Source: Rhodospirillales bacterium (lineage in GTDB: Bacteria > Pseudomonadota > Gammaproteobacteria > Steroidobacterales > Rariloculaceae). Taken from it: DNA of 14,257 nucleotides. Positions 6,172 to 14,257 of this stretch are shown one piece after another (positions within the stretch are counted from its first letter, which is position 1; each line of letters opens with the position of its first letter). Location: the NCBI GenBank assembly GCA_024640665.1, contig JAHEEO010000057.1, positions 1 through 14,257 on the forward strand, read 5' to 3'. Made by a program: the position numbers and the translations under genes. The notes under the pieces were generated by a model, which worked only from the letters and a program-made list of their open reading frames with translations, was not told the origin of the DNA and did no database searches.

Positions 6172-7902
6172 GTGGAATTGAATTCTCATAGATATTTAGC
6201 CGGTTTCACGCTGCTGATTCTCGGCATCGCTGCACCGGTATATTCTGCAGTCGAGTTACTCGGCGTGGAGGGTGCTGAACGCGACAATGTCCTGGCTTTG
6301 TTGCGCTTGGATGACGAACCCTGTGACGCGCCCAGGCGGGTTATAGAGCAGGCGTTCAGGCGTGTTGAGACTGACATCCAAGCAGCGCTTGAGGCGTTTG
6401 GCTACTATGATTCCGCCGTCACGCAATCGCTGCGATTTGAATCGGATTGTTGGGAAGCAACCATACGGGTGACGCTCGCAGAGCCGGTTATTTTACGTTC
6501 AGTAAGCCTTGAGTTGACTGGTGATGCCGAGCAGGATCGTGCATTTGCAGCATTTCTGCAGAATCCGCGCCTCAGATCCGGACAAAGGCTCGTGCATGGT
6601 GACTACGAGGCGTTGAAGTCGGTGCTGAGCACGCTGGCGTTGGAGCGGGGTTATCCAGACGCACAGTTTGCGGCAGGTCGAATCGATGTCTATCCCGAAG
6701 AGCACGCCGCAGATATCGAGCTGCGTTTCGATTCAGGCGATCGATATCGTTTCGGGCCAATACTGCTCGATCAGTCTGTGCTGAACGACGCGCTCATTTA
6801 TCGCTACTTCGAGTTCAGTGAAGGTGACTTCTACGACAGTAGGTTGCTGGCGGAATCCAGACTCGAACTCGTAAACAGCGGCTATTTTGACGCCGTGAAT
6901 ATCGTGCCCGGCACGCCGCAACCAGAGGGTCGCGTAATACCTGTGTCAGTAGTGCTCCGGCCATCCGCAAAGACGCAGATTAGTTACGGTATCGGTCTAT
7001 CGACAGATACAGGTGCCCGGTTTCGCTTTGGGCGAAACATAAGGCGGTTTAATCCCGCAGGTCATCAACTCAGCGTGAATGGACTGTTATCGCCTGTCGT
7101 CACCGAGGCCAGCGCGAACTATCGAATGCCTTATGGCGATCCGCGCTCGGAATGGATCAGCTTCGATGTGGGAGGCAAGCGTGAAAATACCGACACATCG
7201 ACGAGCCGTAGCTTGCAGCTAGGTGCGCGGCGCGTTCTCGAGAGGGATACGGGATGGATAAGAACGGATTCGCTGAACTATCTGGTTGAAGACTTCGATG
7301 TGAGCACGCAGTCGGGTCGCTCGCGTTTGTTGATTCCGGGTTTGCAATGGTCGCGGTTGCGTGCCGACGATGCCATTCGTCCACGTAACGGATCAAAGCT
7401 CACGTTCGAGCTGCGCGGCGCTGCTGACTCAGTGATTTCTGATACCAGTTTTTTTCAGCTCGTCGCCGAAGGCAAATGGATATGGACAATTGGCCGTTCG
7501 AGTCGATTCCTGGTTAGAGGAAAAGCGGGGCGGATTTGGGAGAATTCATTTCTAAACCTGCCGCCGTCCGTTCGGTTTTTCGCGGGCGGTGACAACAGCG
7601 TGCGCGGATTTGATTTTGAGACAATCGGCCCGCTCAACGAGATAGGCGAAGTTATTGGCGGGTCACGTCTCATTACATCGAGCATCGAAATCGAAAAACA
7701 GCTAAAGCCATTATGGTCTATTGCGCTGTTTGCGGATGCCGGAGACGCGTTTATCTCGGCAAGCCCAAATTTCAGCAGCAGTGTCGGCATCGGGGCTCGG
7801 TGGCGGTCTCCGCTAGGACCTATTCGAGTTGATATTGCGAAGCCGCAAACGGGTATAGAGCGCGACGTCCGCTTGCACATTAGTTTGGGGCCTGACCTGT
7901 GA
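6172..7902 (+). CDS. tamA: TamA, outer-membrane Omp85 subunit of the translocation and assembly module
   Basis: A 576-residue Omp85 protein, almost the same length as E. coli TamA. Residues 1-26 are a signal peptide (hydrophobic FTLLILGIAAP, ending VYSA). Three POTRA domains follow at about 27-103, 104-180 and 188-265 (GYYDSAV, ALERGYPDAQF, EGDFYDSRLLAESRLELVNSGYFDAV). A 16-strand barrel follows from about 266. The barrel carries the Omp85 motif VRGF at 477-480 in FFAGGDNSVRGFDF and ends RLHISLGPDL, as TamA proteins do. TamA works with inner-membrane TamB in outer-membrane and lipid/autotransporter biogenesis. Cys51 and Cys93 could form a disulfide in POTRA1. The start is GTG 6172, the first start codon after an in-frame TAA at 6124, with only a weak GAG-type ribosome site. 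Its TGA overlaps the tamB GTG, which implies translational coupling. Confidence 0.95.
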   Translation: MELNSHRYLAGFTLLILGIAAPVYSAVELLGVEGAERDNVLALLRLDDEPCDAPRRVIEQAFRRVETDIQAALEAFGYYDSAVTQSLRFESDCWEATIRVTLAEPVILRSVSLELTGDAEQDRAFAAFLQNPRLRSGQRLVHGDYEALKSVLSTLALERGYPDAQFAAGRIDVYPEEHAADIELRFDSGDRYRFGPILLDQSVLNDALIYRYFEFSEGDFYDSRLLAESRLELVNSGYFDAVNIVPGTPQPEGRVIPVSVVLRPSAKTQISYGIGLSTDTGARFRFGRNIRRFNPAGHQLSVNGLLSPVVTEASANYRMPYGDPRSEWISFDVGGKRENTDTSTSRSLQLGARRVLERDTGWIRTDSLNYLVEDFDVSTQSGRSRLLIPGLQWSRLRADDAIRPRNGSKLTFELRGAADSVISDTSFFQLVAEGKWIWTIGRSSRFLVRGKAGRIWENSFLNLPPSVRFFAGGDNSVRGFDFETIGPLNEIGEVIGGSRLITSSIEIEKQLKPLWSIALFADAGDAFISASPNFSSSVGIGARWRSPLGPIRVDIAKPQTGIERDVRLHISLGPDL

Positions 7903-10900
7903 AGCGCGCGCAGTTTTGGTTGCGAGTCGTTCTGGTCGCGGCTGGTGTCGTTCTGGCAGTTACGTTGCTTGGCTTGTGGATGCTCAATAGTGAGCCCTTC
8001 GCTCGATGGGCTCTGAATCTCGTTGAATCCGGCAGTGACGGACAGGTGCGTATTGGCAATGTCAGTGGCTCCTTTTCCGGATCTTTGGAGCTCGACAGTA
8101 TTGAATTATTGCTGGATGAGGCCTCAGTCAGTCTGGGTGCAGTAACAGTTGCACTTGATTTACGTGGCCTCATTGCGCGCTCGCTCGTTATTGACGAATT
8201 GCGAATTGGGGCGCTGACATACCAATCCGCGACGCGTGCTGAGCAGTCGCAGCCAAGTGGTGATCGGTCGGTGCCGATATTGGTCTTGATTCGCAGCCTT
8301 GTGATTGCTGAGTCTAATTACGTCACTGCCGAAACTACTTTCACTGTCACAGATGCTGCCTTCGAATTGCGTTTGTTGAACAATCGACTGGAGATCAATG
8401 ATTTTTCCGCCGCGTATGAAGGATTGCGGCTGCGTGGTAACGGTGCGCTGATATTAACTGACGTCGTTGCCGTGGAATCCGAATTGTGTGCCGTGGGAGT
8501 TTATCTGGATGAGCCGGTCTCGGGATGCGCACAAACGAGCGGTCTGCTGTCGGATCTCGATGTCGCAGCCCGATTTGAGGCGCCTTTCGATGTTGATGTG
8601 GCGGGTTCATTGCAGCTCGATAACCAGCAAACAGCGAACCTAAATATCAGTTGGCGCCAAGCGCGTCTGCGTTCAGTTGCAGAAGTCGGCAGCAGCATTG
8701 GACAAATCGAGTTAACAGGACCACTGAATCGGCTTAGATTAGAGGGCAGTGGTGCCGTCGAGTATATTGATGAGTCCCTGCAGTTTGGCCTTACTGCTAG
8801 GCTTGAACCCGACATCATAAGTCTTGATAGTTTGCGGCTTACCCGTGGCGAACTTGCTGCACGTTTCAGCGGCGAAATGTCAGCGGATTTTTCAAGAGCG
8901 GCCGTTGAAGTTTCACTTGCCAACTTCGATCCGGGACTATTCTTCCCGGGCTGGGACGGTGATCTGCAGTTGCGGGGTAACGCATTGCTGTCGAGCCTCG
9001 ATCCGCTGCAAGTCTCAGTGGACGACTTAGTCGTCGGCGGAACCTTGCGCGATGTTCCGCTGGCCGCAACCGGCAGCTTTGCCTACGATACGGAAAATTC
9101 TCTCCGAGCGGCTGCTGAGGTTTCAGCGACCAACTTCGATCCAGGATTGTTCTTTCCGGGCTGGGACGGTGATCTGCAGTTGCGGGGTAACGCATTGCTG
9201 TCGAGCCTCGAGCCACTGCAAGTCTCAGTTGGTGACTTGGTGATGGGTGGGACTTTGCAGGACAGGCCGCTAGCGGTAACAGGTGGCTTCGTCTATAACA
9301 CGGACCGGCTCCTTATTGAGCAACTGCGGGCGGTGTCAAGGCAGGACAGCCTGGAGATCAGTGGTAGCTATGGCGAAGCAATCGATCTTTCGATTCAGGC
9401 CAGCGTTAGTGACTTGGCAATTGCGGCCCCAGACCTTAAAGGCAGTTTAGTCGGTAATTTAGCTATCGGTGGTTCGCGGGAGTCTCCGCGCGTAGAAGGT
9501 GCGTTGGATATTCAAGCACTCGAATACGGGGATAACATTGCGGCCGCTATCAATGTCAGTGGCAACGTCGGCCTTGCTTTGACTGATACTTTTACGCTTC
9601 AAGCATCTATTGATGGACTCAATGGTGGCGGCGTCGAGGCTGATCGCATCGAATTTTCTGTCATCGGAACTGCGGGGCAGCATGAACTGGAAATCAGCGC
9701 ACAGTCAGATCAATGGCAGCTAAGCGGGACCGCGGCTGGCGGCCTTCGCGATAGTCAATGGGATGGAATGCTTACACAGCTCAATATCGCGCCAGCAGAA
9801 TTTGATGAGTGGAGCTTGGTGTCAGCTAGCGAGTTGTCAGTTGCAAATAATCTGTTGCGTGTGCCGAAAGCATGTCTAGCACGTGAAATATCACAAGTAT
9901 GTTTAGAGCTGGAATTCCTTGGAACGCCCGAAGACCGTATTCAGATAGATGCAAACCAATTCGATGTGCGCTTGCTTACACCCTTTTTTCCGCCGGGCGT
10001 GGTTGCGCGTGGATTGTTCGACGCACATGGTGAATTTGAAGGCTTGTCAGGCAGTTTGCGCGGAGCGCTCGCTGCGAATGCTCAAAATGCTGGTGTAGAG
10101 TTTGACCTCGGTGACGGCGCATTGCTTGATGTGCCGATCGATGATATCGCAGCCAATGCTGTCTTCGATGGTGGGCATACATCGATAACTGCCAATCTCG
10201 AAAGCCAATCAATAGGCACGGCATCCGTTTTCTTTGAGACGGACGATGTTCGTGAAGCAGCGTCTCCTGTGGCGGGTATGATCGAAGCGCGCTGGAACGA
10301 CGTCAGCCCAATGTCCTTGCTGAGTCCTGATGTCGATACCGTCGGTGGTGCAATCGACCTTTTGTTCGATCTGGGCGGGACGCTGGACGCGCCAACGGCG
10401 GAAGGTCGGGCGAATTGGCGCAACGGGTTGATTACGGTGCCGGCCTGGGGTTTGAGTGTCGAACAAATCGAGGCCGAAGTCGTTGCCGGTAACAGCCAAA
10501 GCGCGCTGTTCAATGCGATAGGCTATGTCGGCGGTGCGGCATTGAATCTGGAGGGTGAAATTGCGATCGATCCAGAGCGCAACTGGCCAATGCGTCTGAG
10601 CCTGAGCGGCGTCGATGTTCCATTGGTGCAACTGCCTGATGTCGAGATATATGTTTCTCCCGACCTGCAGGTTGACGTTCAGCTTCCAGCCGTTGTCGTT
10701 ACCGGTACGGTCGATGTGCCTAGAGCGTTGATTTCGAGCGTTGAATTGCCAGAGCAGGCCGCGACGCCGTCGGCCGACACCATCATCCATGGCCGCGAAG
10801 ACGATCCGCCAAGGCCGCTGAACGTCAGTGCTAGATTGGCAGTGAATCTTGGCGATGACGTGCGGTATGAAGCGATCGATCTTCTGTCGCGAGTCACTGG

Positions 10901-11519
10901 CTCATTGGATGTGAGTTATACGTCCGGGTTAGGTGCATCAGCGACAGGCGACCTCACCGTCTCTGGAAATTACAATGCATACGGCAATCCGCTTGAGCTA
11001 GAGCGTGGCCAGCTCATTTTTGTGGGGCCGTGGGATAACCCGTCTCTGGACATCCGAGCCGTCCGGCGTATCAGTGAAATTACAGTGGGCGTGCAATTGA
11101 ACGGCACTTTGTCAGTGCCTCAAACCACGATCTTTTCGGAGCCTGCCATGAATGAGACTGACGCGCTTTCTTACTTGTTGTTCGGTAGGCCCATCGAAAC
11201 GGCAAGTGGTGGCGATTCCTCGGTGCTGCAAAGCGCCGCAATTTCCATGGGGTTGCGTCAGGCGTTACCTGCCATAGAACGTATCGGCGACACGCTCCGC
11301 CTCGACGATTTCACCATTCGTAATACCGATACCGATGCGGGTGCGCTAATGGCTGGAAAGTATCTGAGCCCCAATCTTTACCTGCGATATAGCTATGGCC
11401 TGTTTAACCGCATCGGTGGACTGCTGCTCAGATATCGAATTACGGATCGATTAAGTATAGAGACGCAATCGGGCGACCAAAAATCCATGGACCTTCTCTA
11501 TACGGTTGAAAAGAACTAG
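7899..11519 (+). CDS. tamB: TamB, inner-membrane-anchored beta-groove protein (DUF490)
   Basis: A 1206-residue protein with one N-terminal membrane segment (about 8-28, WLRVVLVAAGVVLAVTLLG) and a long periplasmic AsmA/VPS13-like beta-strand body. The C-terminal TamB domain (about 850-1206) carries SYLLFGRP at 1091-1098 and ends in SMDLLYT, near the usual TamB end but with three extra residues. TamB is thought to form a hydrophobic groove across the periplasm and to partner TamA in lipid transport or outer-membrane protein assembly. The start is GTG 7899, inside GTGA shared with the tamA stop. Residues 333-398 and 403-468 are a tandem duplication (period 70 aa) of a module with the pattern NFDPGLFFPGWDGDL ... 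GGTL-D-PLA-TG. Total length is close to E. coli TamB (about 1259), so the duplication does not make the protein unusually long. glgX follows after 18 bases. Confidence 0.95.
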   Translation: MKRAQFWLRVVLVAAGVVLAVTLLGLWMLNSEPFARWALNLVESGSDGQVRIGNVSGSFSGSLELDSIELLLDEASVSLGAVTVALDLRGLIARSLVIDELRIGALTYQSATRAEQSQPSGDRSVPILVLIRSLVIAESNYVTAETTFTVTDAAFELRLLNNRLEINDFSAAYEGLRLRGNGALILTDVVAVESELCAVGVYLDEPVSGCAQTSGLLSDLDVAARFEAPFDVDVAGSLQLDNQQTANLNISWRQARLRSVAEVGSSIGQIELTGPLNRLRLEGSGAVEYIDESLQFGLTARLEPDIISLDSLRLTRGELAARFSGEMSADFSRAAVEVSLANFDPGLFFPGWDGDLQLRGNALLSSLDPLQVSVDDLVVGGTLRDVPLAATGSFAYDTENSLRAAAEVSATNFDPGLFFPGWDGDLQLRGNALLSSLEPLQVSVGDLVMGGTLQDRPLAVTGGFVYNTDRLLIEQLRAVSRQDSLEISGSYGEAIDLSIQASVSDLAIAAPDLKGSLVGNLAIGGSRESPRVEGALDIQALEYGDNIAAAINVSGNVGLALTDTFTLQASIDGLNGGGVEADRIEFSVIGTAGQHELEISAQSDQWQLSGTAAGGLRDSQWDGMLTQLNIAPAEFDEWSLVSASELSVANNLLRVPKACLAREISQVCLELEFLGTPEDRIQIDANQFDVRLLTPFFPPGVVARGLFDAHGEFEGLSGSLRGALAANAQNAGVEFDLGDGALLDVPIDDIAANAVFDGGHTSITANLESQSIGTASVFFETDDVREAASPVAGMIEARWNDVSPMSLLSPDVDTVGGAIDLLFDLGGTLDAPTAEGRANWRNGLITVPAWGLSVEQIEAEVVAGNSQSALFNAIGYVGGAALNLEGEIAIDPERNWPMRLSLSGVDVPLVQLPDVEIYVSPDLQVDVQLPAVVVTGTVDVPRALISSVELPEQAATPSADTIIHGREDDPPRPLNVSARLAVNLGDDVRYEAIDLLSRVTGSLDVSYTSGLGASATGDLTVSGNYNAYGNPLELERGQLIFVGPWDNPSLDIRAVRRISEITVGVQLNGTLSVPQTTIFSEPAMNETDALSYLLFGRPIETASGGDSSVLQSAAISMGLRQALPAIERIGDTLRLDDFTIRNTDTDAGALMAGKYLSPNLYLRYSYGLFNRIGGLLLRYRITDRLSIETQSGDQKSMDLLYTVEKN
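8895..9302 (+). repeat. In-frame 210-bp-period tandem duplication within tamB
   Basis: Copy 1 is 8895-9092 and copy 2 is 9105-9302, joined by 12 bases. The offset is exactly 210 bp (70 codons), so the frame is kept. Bases 8946-9001 and 9156-9211 are identical over 56 bp. In the 25 bases just before the core, the four differences I see are all synonymous (for example CTA/TTG, TTC/TTT). Divergence is greater toward the 3' end. Copy 2 leads into the expected continuation (LLIEQLRAVS), while copy 1 runs straight into copy 2. Confidence 0.9.
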
Positions 11520-11537
11520 CTAAAGGCTGCAACGACG

Positions 11538-13592
11538 ATGAACTCTATTTCGATTGGGGCCGGGGCGCCATTTCCGGCGGGTGCGACGGTGGTGGATGGC
11601 GGCGTCAACTTTTCAGTGTTCAGCCGCAATGCGACAGCAATGACTCTGCGCCTGTACTCGGATGCAACGAGCCAAGATCCGATAAGAGCTGTTTGTTTAG
11701 ATCCTGGCTACAACCGCGACCGGTTTATGTGGCATGTGTTTGTAAGCGGCATAGATGCAGGCGTCTATTACACCTGGAGCGCCGACGGTCGTGGTGATCT
11801 CGCGGCCGGGCATCGATTCGATTTTTCGCGAGAGCTCGTCGATCCGTTCGCCCGGGAGGTCAGCACGCAGCTGTGGGCGCGCACCATGCAATCGCCTCAG
11901 CGCAACTGCGTTCGCGGTCGCGTAGTTGTGGATGACGATTACGACTGGGATGGCGATAAGCCGCTCGTGCGAGCATTAGAAGACGAGGTGATCTACGAAC
12001 TGCATGTCGGCGGCTTCACGCGGCACGCAAGTGCAAACGTGAAAAATCCTGGCACGTTCGCAGGCGTAACCGAAAAAATTCCCTACCTGAAGCGCCTGGG
12101 CGTGACCGCAGTAGAACTATTGCCCATTATGGCTTTCGACGAACTGGACGTTCCGGAAGGTGTCGCCGAAAGGGGGCTGAAAAACTATTGGGGCTACAGC
12201 ACGCTGGCGTTCTTCGCGCCGCACCCTGCATATGCGAGTAGCGACGCTCCGCGTGGCGAATTCCGGGACATGGTCAAAGCGCTGCATCGCGCCGGAATCG
12301 CGGTGATTCTCGACGTAGTTTTCAATCACACTGCTGAAGGCGGATCAGACGGGCCCATTGTGAGTTTCAAGGGGCTCGACAATCGCATCTATTATCATCT
12401 CGAGCCCGAAGATTTGAGTTTTTACCGTGATTACACGGGGTGCGGCAACACCGTTAACTGCAATCATCCGGTCGTTGCTGATTTCATCGTCAAGTGCCTT
12501 GAATACTGGGTCGAAGAGATGCACGTCGACGGGTTTCGTTTCGACCTCGCCAGCGCAATGTCACGTGACGAGACCGGGGCGCCGGACATGCATGCACGGG
12601 TGCTCTGGAACATCGAACAATCGCCGATTCTGCGTTCTCGAATGCTCATTGCCGAAGCTTGGGATGCCGTTGGATTACATCAGTTGGGGCATTTTCCCGG
12701 CTATGCCTGGTCGCAGTGGAATGACCGTTATCGAGACGATCTGCGAGCATTTCTGCGCGGCGACCCGGGATGTATTGGACCTGCAGCCACACGTATTGCG
12801 GGTAGCAGCGATCTTTTTTCCCACGCTGAACAACGTCCCCGCCACAGCATAAATTTCTTGAGCTGCCATGATGGCTTTACGCTTTTTGACTTGGTCAGTT
12901 ACAACGAAAAGCATAACGAGTCCAATGGTGAGGACAATGCCGACGGGCACAATCACAATGTAAGTTGGAATAGCGGTGTCGAAGGGCCCACGCAGAACGC
13001 TGAAGTGAATGTACTGCGTCTCCGTCGGGTGCGAAATTTGATGGCCTTATTGTTGCTGAGTCAAGGAGTGCCGATGTTTGTTGCCGGAGACGAGCGCTTG
13101 CGAACGCAACATGGCAACAATAATGCTTACTGCCAAGACAATGCCATTGGCTGGCTTGATTGGAGTACGACGAATGAACAAGATGAAATGTGTCGTTTCA
13201 CGAGAGAAATGATCGCACTGCGCCAACGCCACGTAAGTCTGCGTCGGCGTGATTTCATCGCAGCGAATCATGCAGATACGCCGACATTGCATTGGTTCGC
13301 AGATACGCTGCAGGCGCCAAATTGGGACGATAGAAAAGCGCGTATATTGAGTTTTCAGCTTGCGGGCAATGAACCTGGCGAGTCCGCTCTTTGTGTCTTT
13401 ATCAATATGTCAGGCAGGGCCCGCGTTTTGCCGTTGCCTGCAGCGGAACATGGTTATTGGAAGCGGCTCGTCGATACTGCTATGAGTTCGCCGGAAGACA
13501 TTTTGCCAGTCAGTGAGGCACCGGAAGTTTCAGACTCGAGTTATATGCTTGCCTCGTTTGCTGTTGCCGTGTTCGAGGACAGTAGAGATTAG
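11538..13592 (+). CDS. glgX: Glycogen debranching enzyme GlgX (GH13 isoamylase type)
   Basis: A 684-residue GH13 debranching enzyme that cleaves alpha-1,6 branches of glycogen, usually short stubs left by phosphorylase. An N-terminal CBM48-like domain covers about 8-95 (GAPFPAGATVVDGGVNFSVF). The catalytic barrel follows with region I DVVFNHT (259-265), the nucleophile Asp336 in VDGFRFD, the acid/base Glu373 in LIAEAWD, and Asp445 in SCHDGFTLFD. GNNNAYCQDN near 526-535 is a strong GlgX/isoamylase signature. Small departures are AEAWD instead of the usual AEPWD and GDERLRTQHG where GDEFGRTQQG is typical. The catalytic residues are intact. It is cytoplasmic, as no signal peptide is visible. ATG 11538 lies 18 bases after the tamB stop, with AAAGG about 11 bases upstream. 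Its stop is 10 bases from the convergent glgB stop. Confidence 0.95.
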   Translation: MNSISIGAGAPFPAGATVVDGGVNFSVFSRNATAMTLRLYSDATSQDPIRAVCLDPGYNRDRFMWHVFVSGIDAGVYYTWSADGRGDLAAGHRFDFSRELVDPFAREVSTQLWARTMQSPQRNCVRGRVVVDDDYDWDGDKPLVRALEDEVIYELHVGGFTRHASANVKNPGTFAGVTEKIPYLKRLGVTAVELLPIMAFDELDVPEGVAERGLKNYWGYSTLAFFAPHPAYASSDAPRGEFRDMVKALHRAGIAVILDVVFNHTAEGGSDGPIVSFKGLDNRIYYHLEPEDLSFYRDYTGCGNTVNCNHPVVADFIVKCLEYWVEEMHVDGFRFDLASAMSRDETGAPDMHARVLWNIEQSPILRSRMLIAEAWDAVGLHQLGHFPGYAWSQWNDRYRDDLRAFLRGDPGCIGPAATRIAGSSDLFSHAEQRPRHSINFLSCHDGFTLFDLVSYNEKHNESNGEDNADGHNHNVSWNSGVEGPTQNAEVNVLRLRRVRNLMALLLLSQGVPMFVAGDERLRTQHGNNNAYCQDNAIGWLDWSTTNEQDEMCRFTREMIALRQRHVSLRRRDFIAANHADTPTLHWFADTLQAPNWDDRKARILSFQLAGNEPGESALCVFINMSGRARVLPLPAAEHGYWKRLVDTAMSSPEDILPVSEAPEVSDSSYMLASFAVAVFEDSRD

Positions 13593-13598
13593 TCGCTT

Positions 13599-13618
13599 CG
13601 CATTATCGAGTTAATGCG
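13599..13618. terminator. Possible bidirectional hairpin at the glgX/glgB junction
   Basis: A perfect 7-bp inverted repeat, CGCATTA (13599-13605) and TAATGCG (13612-13618), encloses a 6-base loop. It starts six bases after the glgX stop and overlaps the glgB stop codon. There is no T run on either strand, so a conventional Rho-independent terminator is not proven. The location between convergent genes is the main support. Confidence 0.35.
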
Positions 13619-14257
13619 GCAACTCTTAGCACTATGCCTCCGAGTGGCGGTAATTTCAGTTGTAGCGAATGTGGCTGACCCATTACCGGTCGACTTTCGC
13701 TATAGATGGCGGTGCCATTCCCGAAGTTTGAGCCCCCATAGTGTTGCGAGTCCGAATTGAGAATTTCTTCATAAGCACCTTCCATTGGCACGCCGATACG
13801 ATACCTATCGTGCGGAACGGGGGTGAAATTCAGCACGACAAGAAGCTGTTCGTCGCCATTGCGCCGAGCAAAGCTGAGAATCGAATTAGCACTGTCTTCC
13901 CACGAAAGCCAATAGAAGCCGTCGCTATCGCTGTCTTGGTGCAGCGCGGGATTGCCGCGATACAGCCTGTTGAGATCGCCAACCAGTTTGGATATGGACG
14001 CGTGATAGTTGTCATTCAGCAGATGCCATGGCAGCGTTTCGTGATGATTCCACTCGGAGGGTTGCGCCATTTCGCCACCCATAAACAAGAGCTTCTTACC
14101 CGGATACGTCCACTGAAACATCAGCAGCAAGCGAAGGTTGGCAAAGCGTTGCCAATGGTCTCCGGGCATTCGCCCCAGCAGAGAGCGCTTGCCGTGAACG
14201 ACCTCGTCATGGGAAAGCGGCAGCAGAAAATTCTCGGTAAACGCATACATAGGGCCG
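13603..14257 (-). CDS. glgB: 1,4-alpha-glucan branching enzyme GlgB, C-terminal part
   Basis: The frame is open to the right edge (codons for Gly-Pro precede the Met at 14250), so this is the last 217 or so residues of a protein that is usually about 630-730 long. ENFLLPLSHDEVVHGKRSLL is the conserved GH13 region IV of branching enzymes with its catalytic Asp. It is followed by FANLRLLLMFQWTYPGKKLLFMGGEMAQPSEW and the LPWHLL segment typical of GlgB. The final 100 or so residues (SILSFARRNGDEQLLVVLNFTPVPHDRYRIGVP ... LPPLGGIVLRV) form the C-terminal all-beta domain. GlgB makes alpha-1,6 branches in glycogen, the opposite action to GlgX. The TAA at 13603-13605 is 10 bases from the glgX stop. 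Here glgB and glgX are convergent, not in a shared glg operon. The start and the other catalytic residues lie outside the window. Confidence 0.95.
   Translation of the reverse strand, partial: GPMYAFTENFLLPLSHDEVVHGKRSLLGRMPGDHWQRFANLRLLLMFQWTYPGKKLLFMGGEMAQPSEWNHHETLPWHLLNDNYHASISKLVGDLNRLYRGNPALHQDSDSDGFYWLSWEDSANSILSFARRNGDEQLLVVLNFTPVPHDRYRIGVPMEGAYEEILNSDSQHYGGSNFGNGTAIYSESRPVMGQPHSLQLKLPPLGGIVLRVAALTR

Noticed and set aside
5708..6181. 157-residue plus-strand ORF opposite the amidohydrolase
   Set aside because: Antisense to the conserved metal-binding barrel gene, and no recognisable domain in the translation.
10209..10790. 193-residue minus-strand ORF inside tamB
   Set aside because: Its composition (many His, Gln, Arg) is typical of an antisense shadow and it matches no family I recognise. 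The overlapping 10082-10513 ORF was rejected for the same reason.
12675..12956. 93-residue minus-strand ORF with a hydrophobic N-terminus inside glgX
   Set aside because: It lies wholly antisense to a strongly conserved part of glgX, has no recognisable family and no supporting ribosome site. The hydrophobic run is a by-product of the complementary codons.

Overview
The window looks like chromosomal DNA of a gammaproteobacterium of moderate GC content. The evidence is a TamA/TamB pair with E. coli-like lengths and motifs, a Kbp (YgaU) homologue of exactly E. coli length, a YaiI (UPF0178) protein and GlgX/GlgB-type glycogen enzymes. The genus cannot be fixed from sequence alone; a marine or environmental lineage is only a guess. 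I see no rRNA, tRNA, insertion sequence, integrase, CRISPR array or phage gene. Nearly all the DNA is coding, and no gene-free gap exceeds about 240 bases.

Left part, 1-3912, minus strand. A secreted DUF11-repeat protein runs off the left edge, preceded by a type B carboxylesterase. The esterase start overlaps head-to-head with the start of a short plus-strand ORF (3911-4090). That ORF matches the N-terminus of a HemG-like flavodoxin and stops after 59 residues, immediately before yaiI (4096-4551, plus). A perfect hairpin at 4554-4580 separates yaiI from the convergent kbp gene (4592-5041, minus). Upstream of kbp lies an ACMSD-type amidohydrolase (5099-6085, minus).

Right part, 6172-14257. 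A short divergent gap leads into tamA, tamB and glgX, all on the plus strand. The tamA stop overlaps the tamB start by 4 bases, and glgX begins 18 bases after tamB. The trio may therefore be co-transcribed, linking outer-membrane biogenesis (translocation and assembly module) to glycogen debranching by position only. glgX converges on the 3' end of glgB, which enters from the right edge; only 10 bases lie between the two stop codons.

The most notable features are a 70-residue in-frame tandem duplication inside tamB with a 56-bp perfectly identical core, the truncated flavodoxin with head-to-head overlapping starts, and the tamAB-glgX arrangement. I did not find a convincing new multi-gene system.
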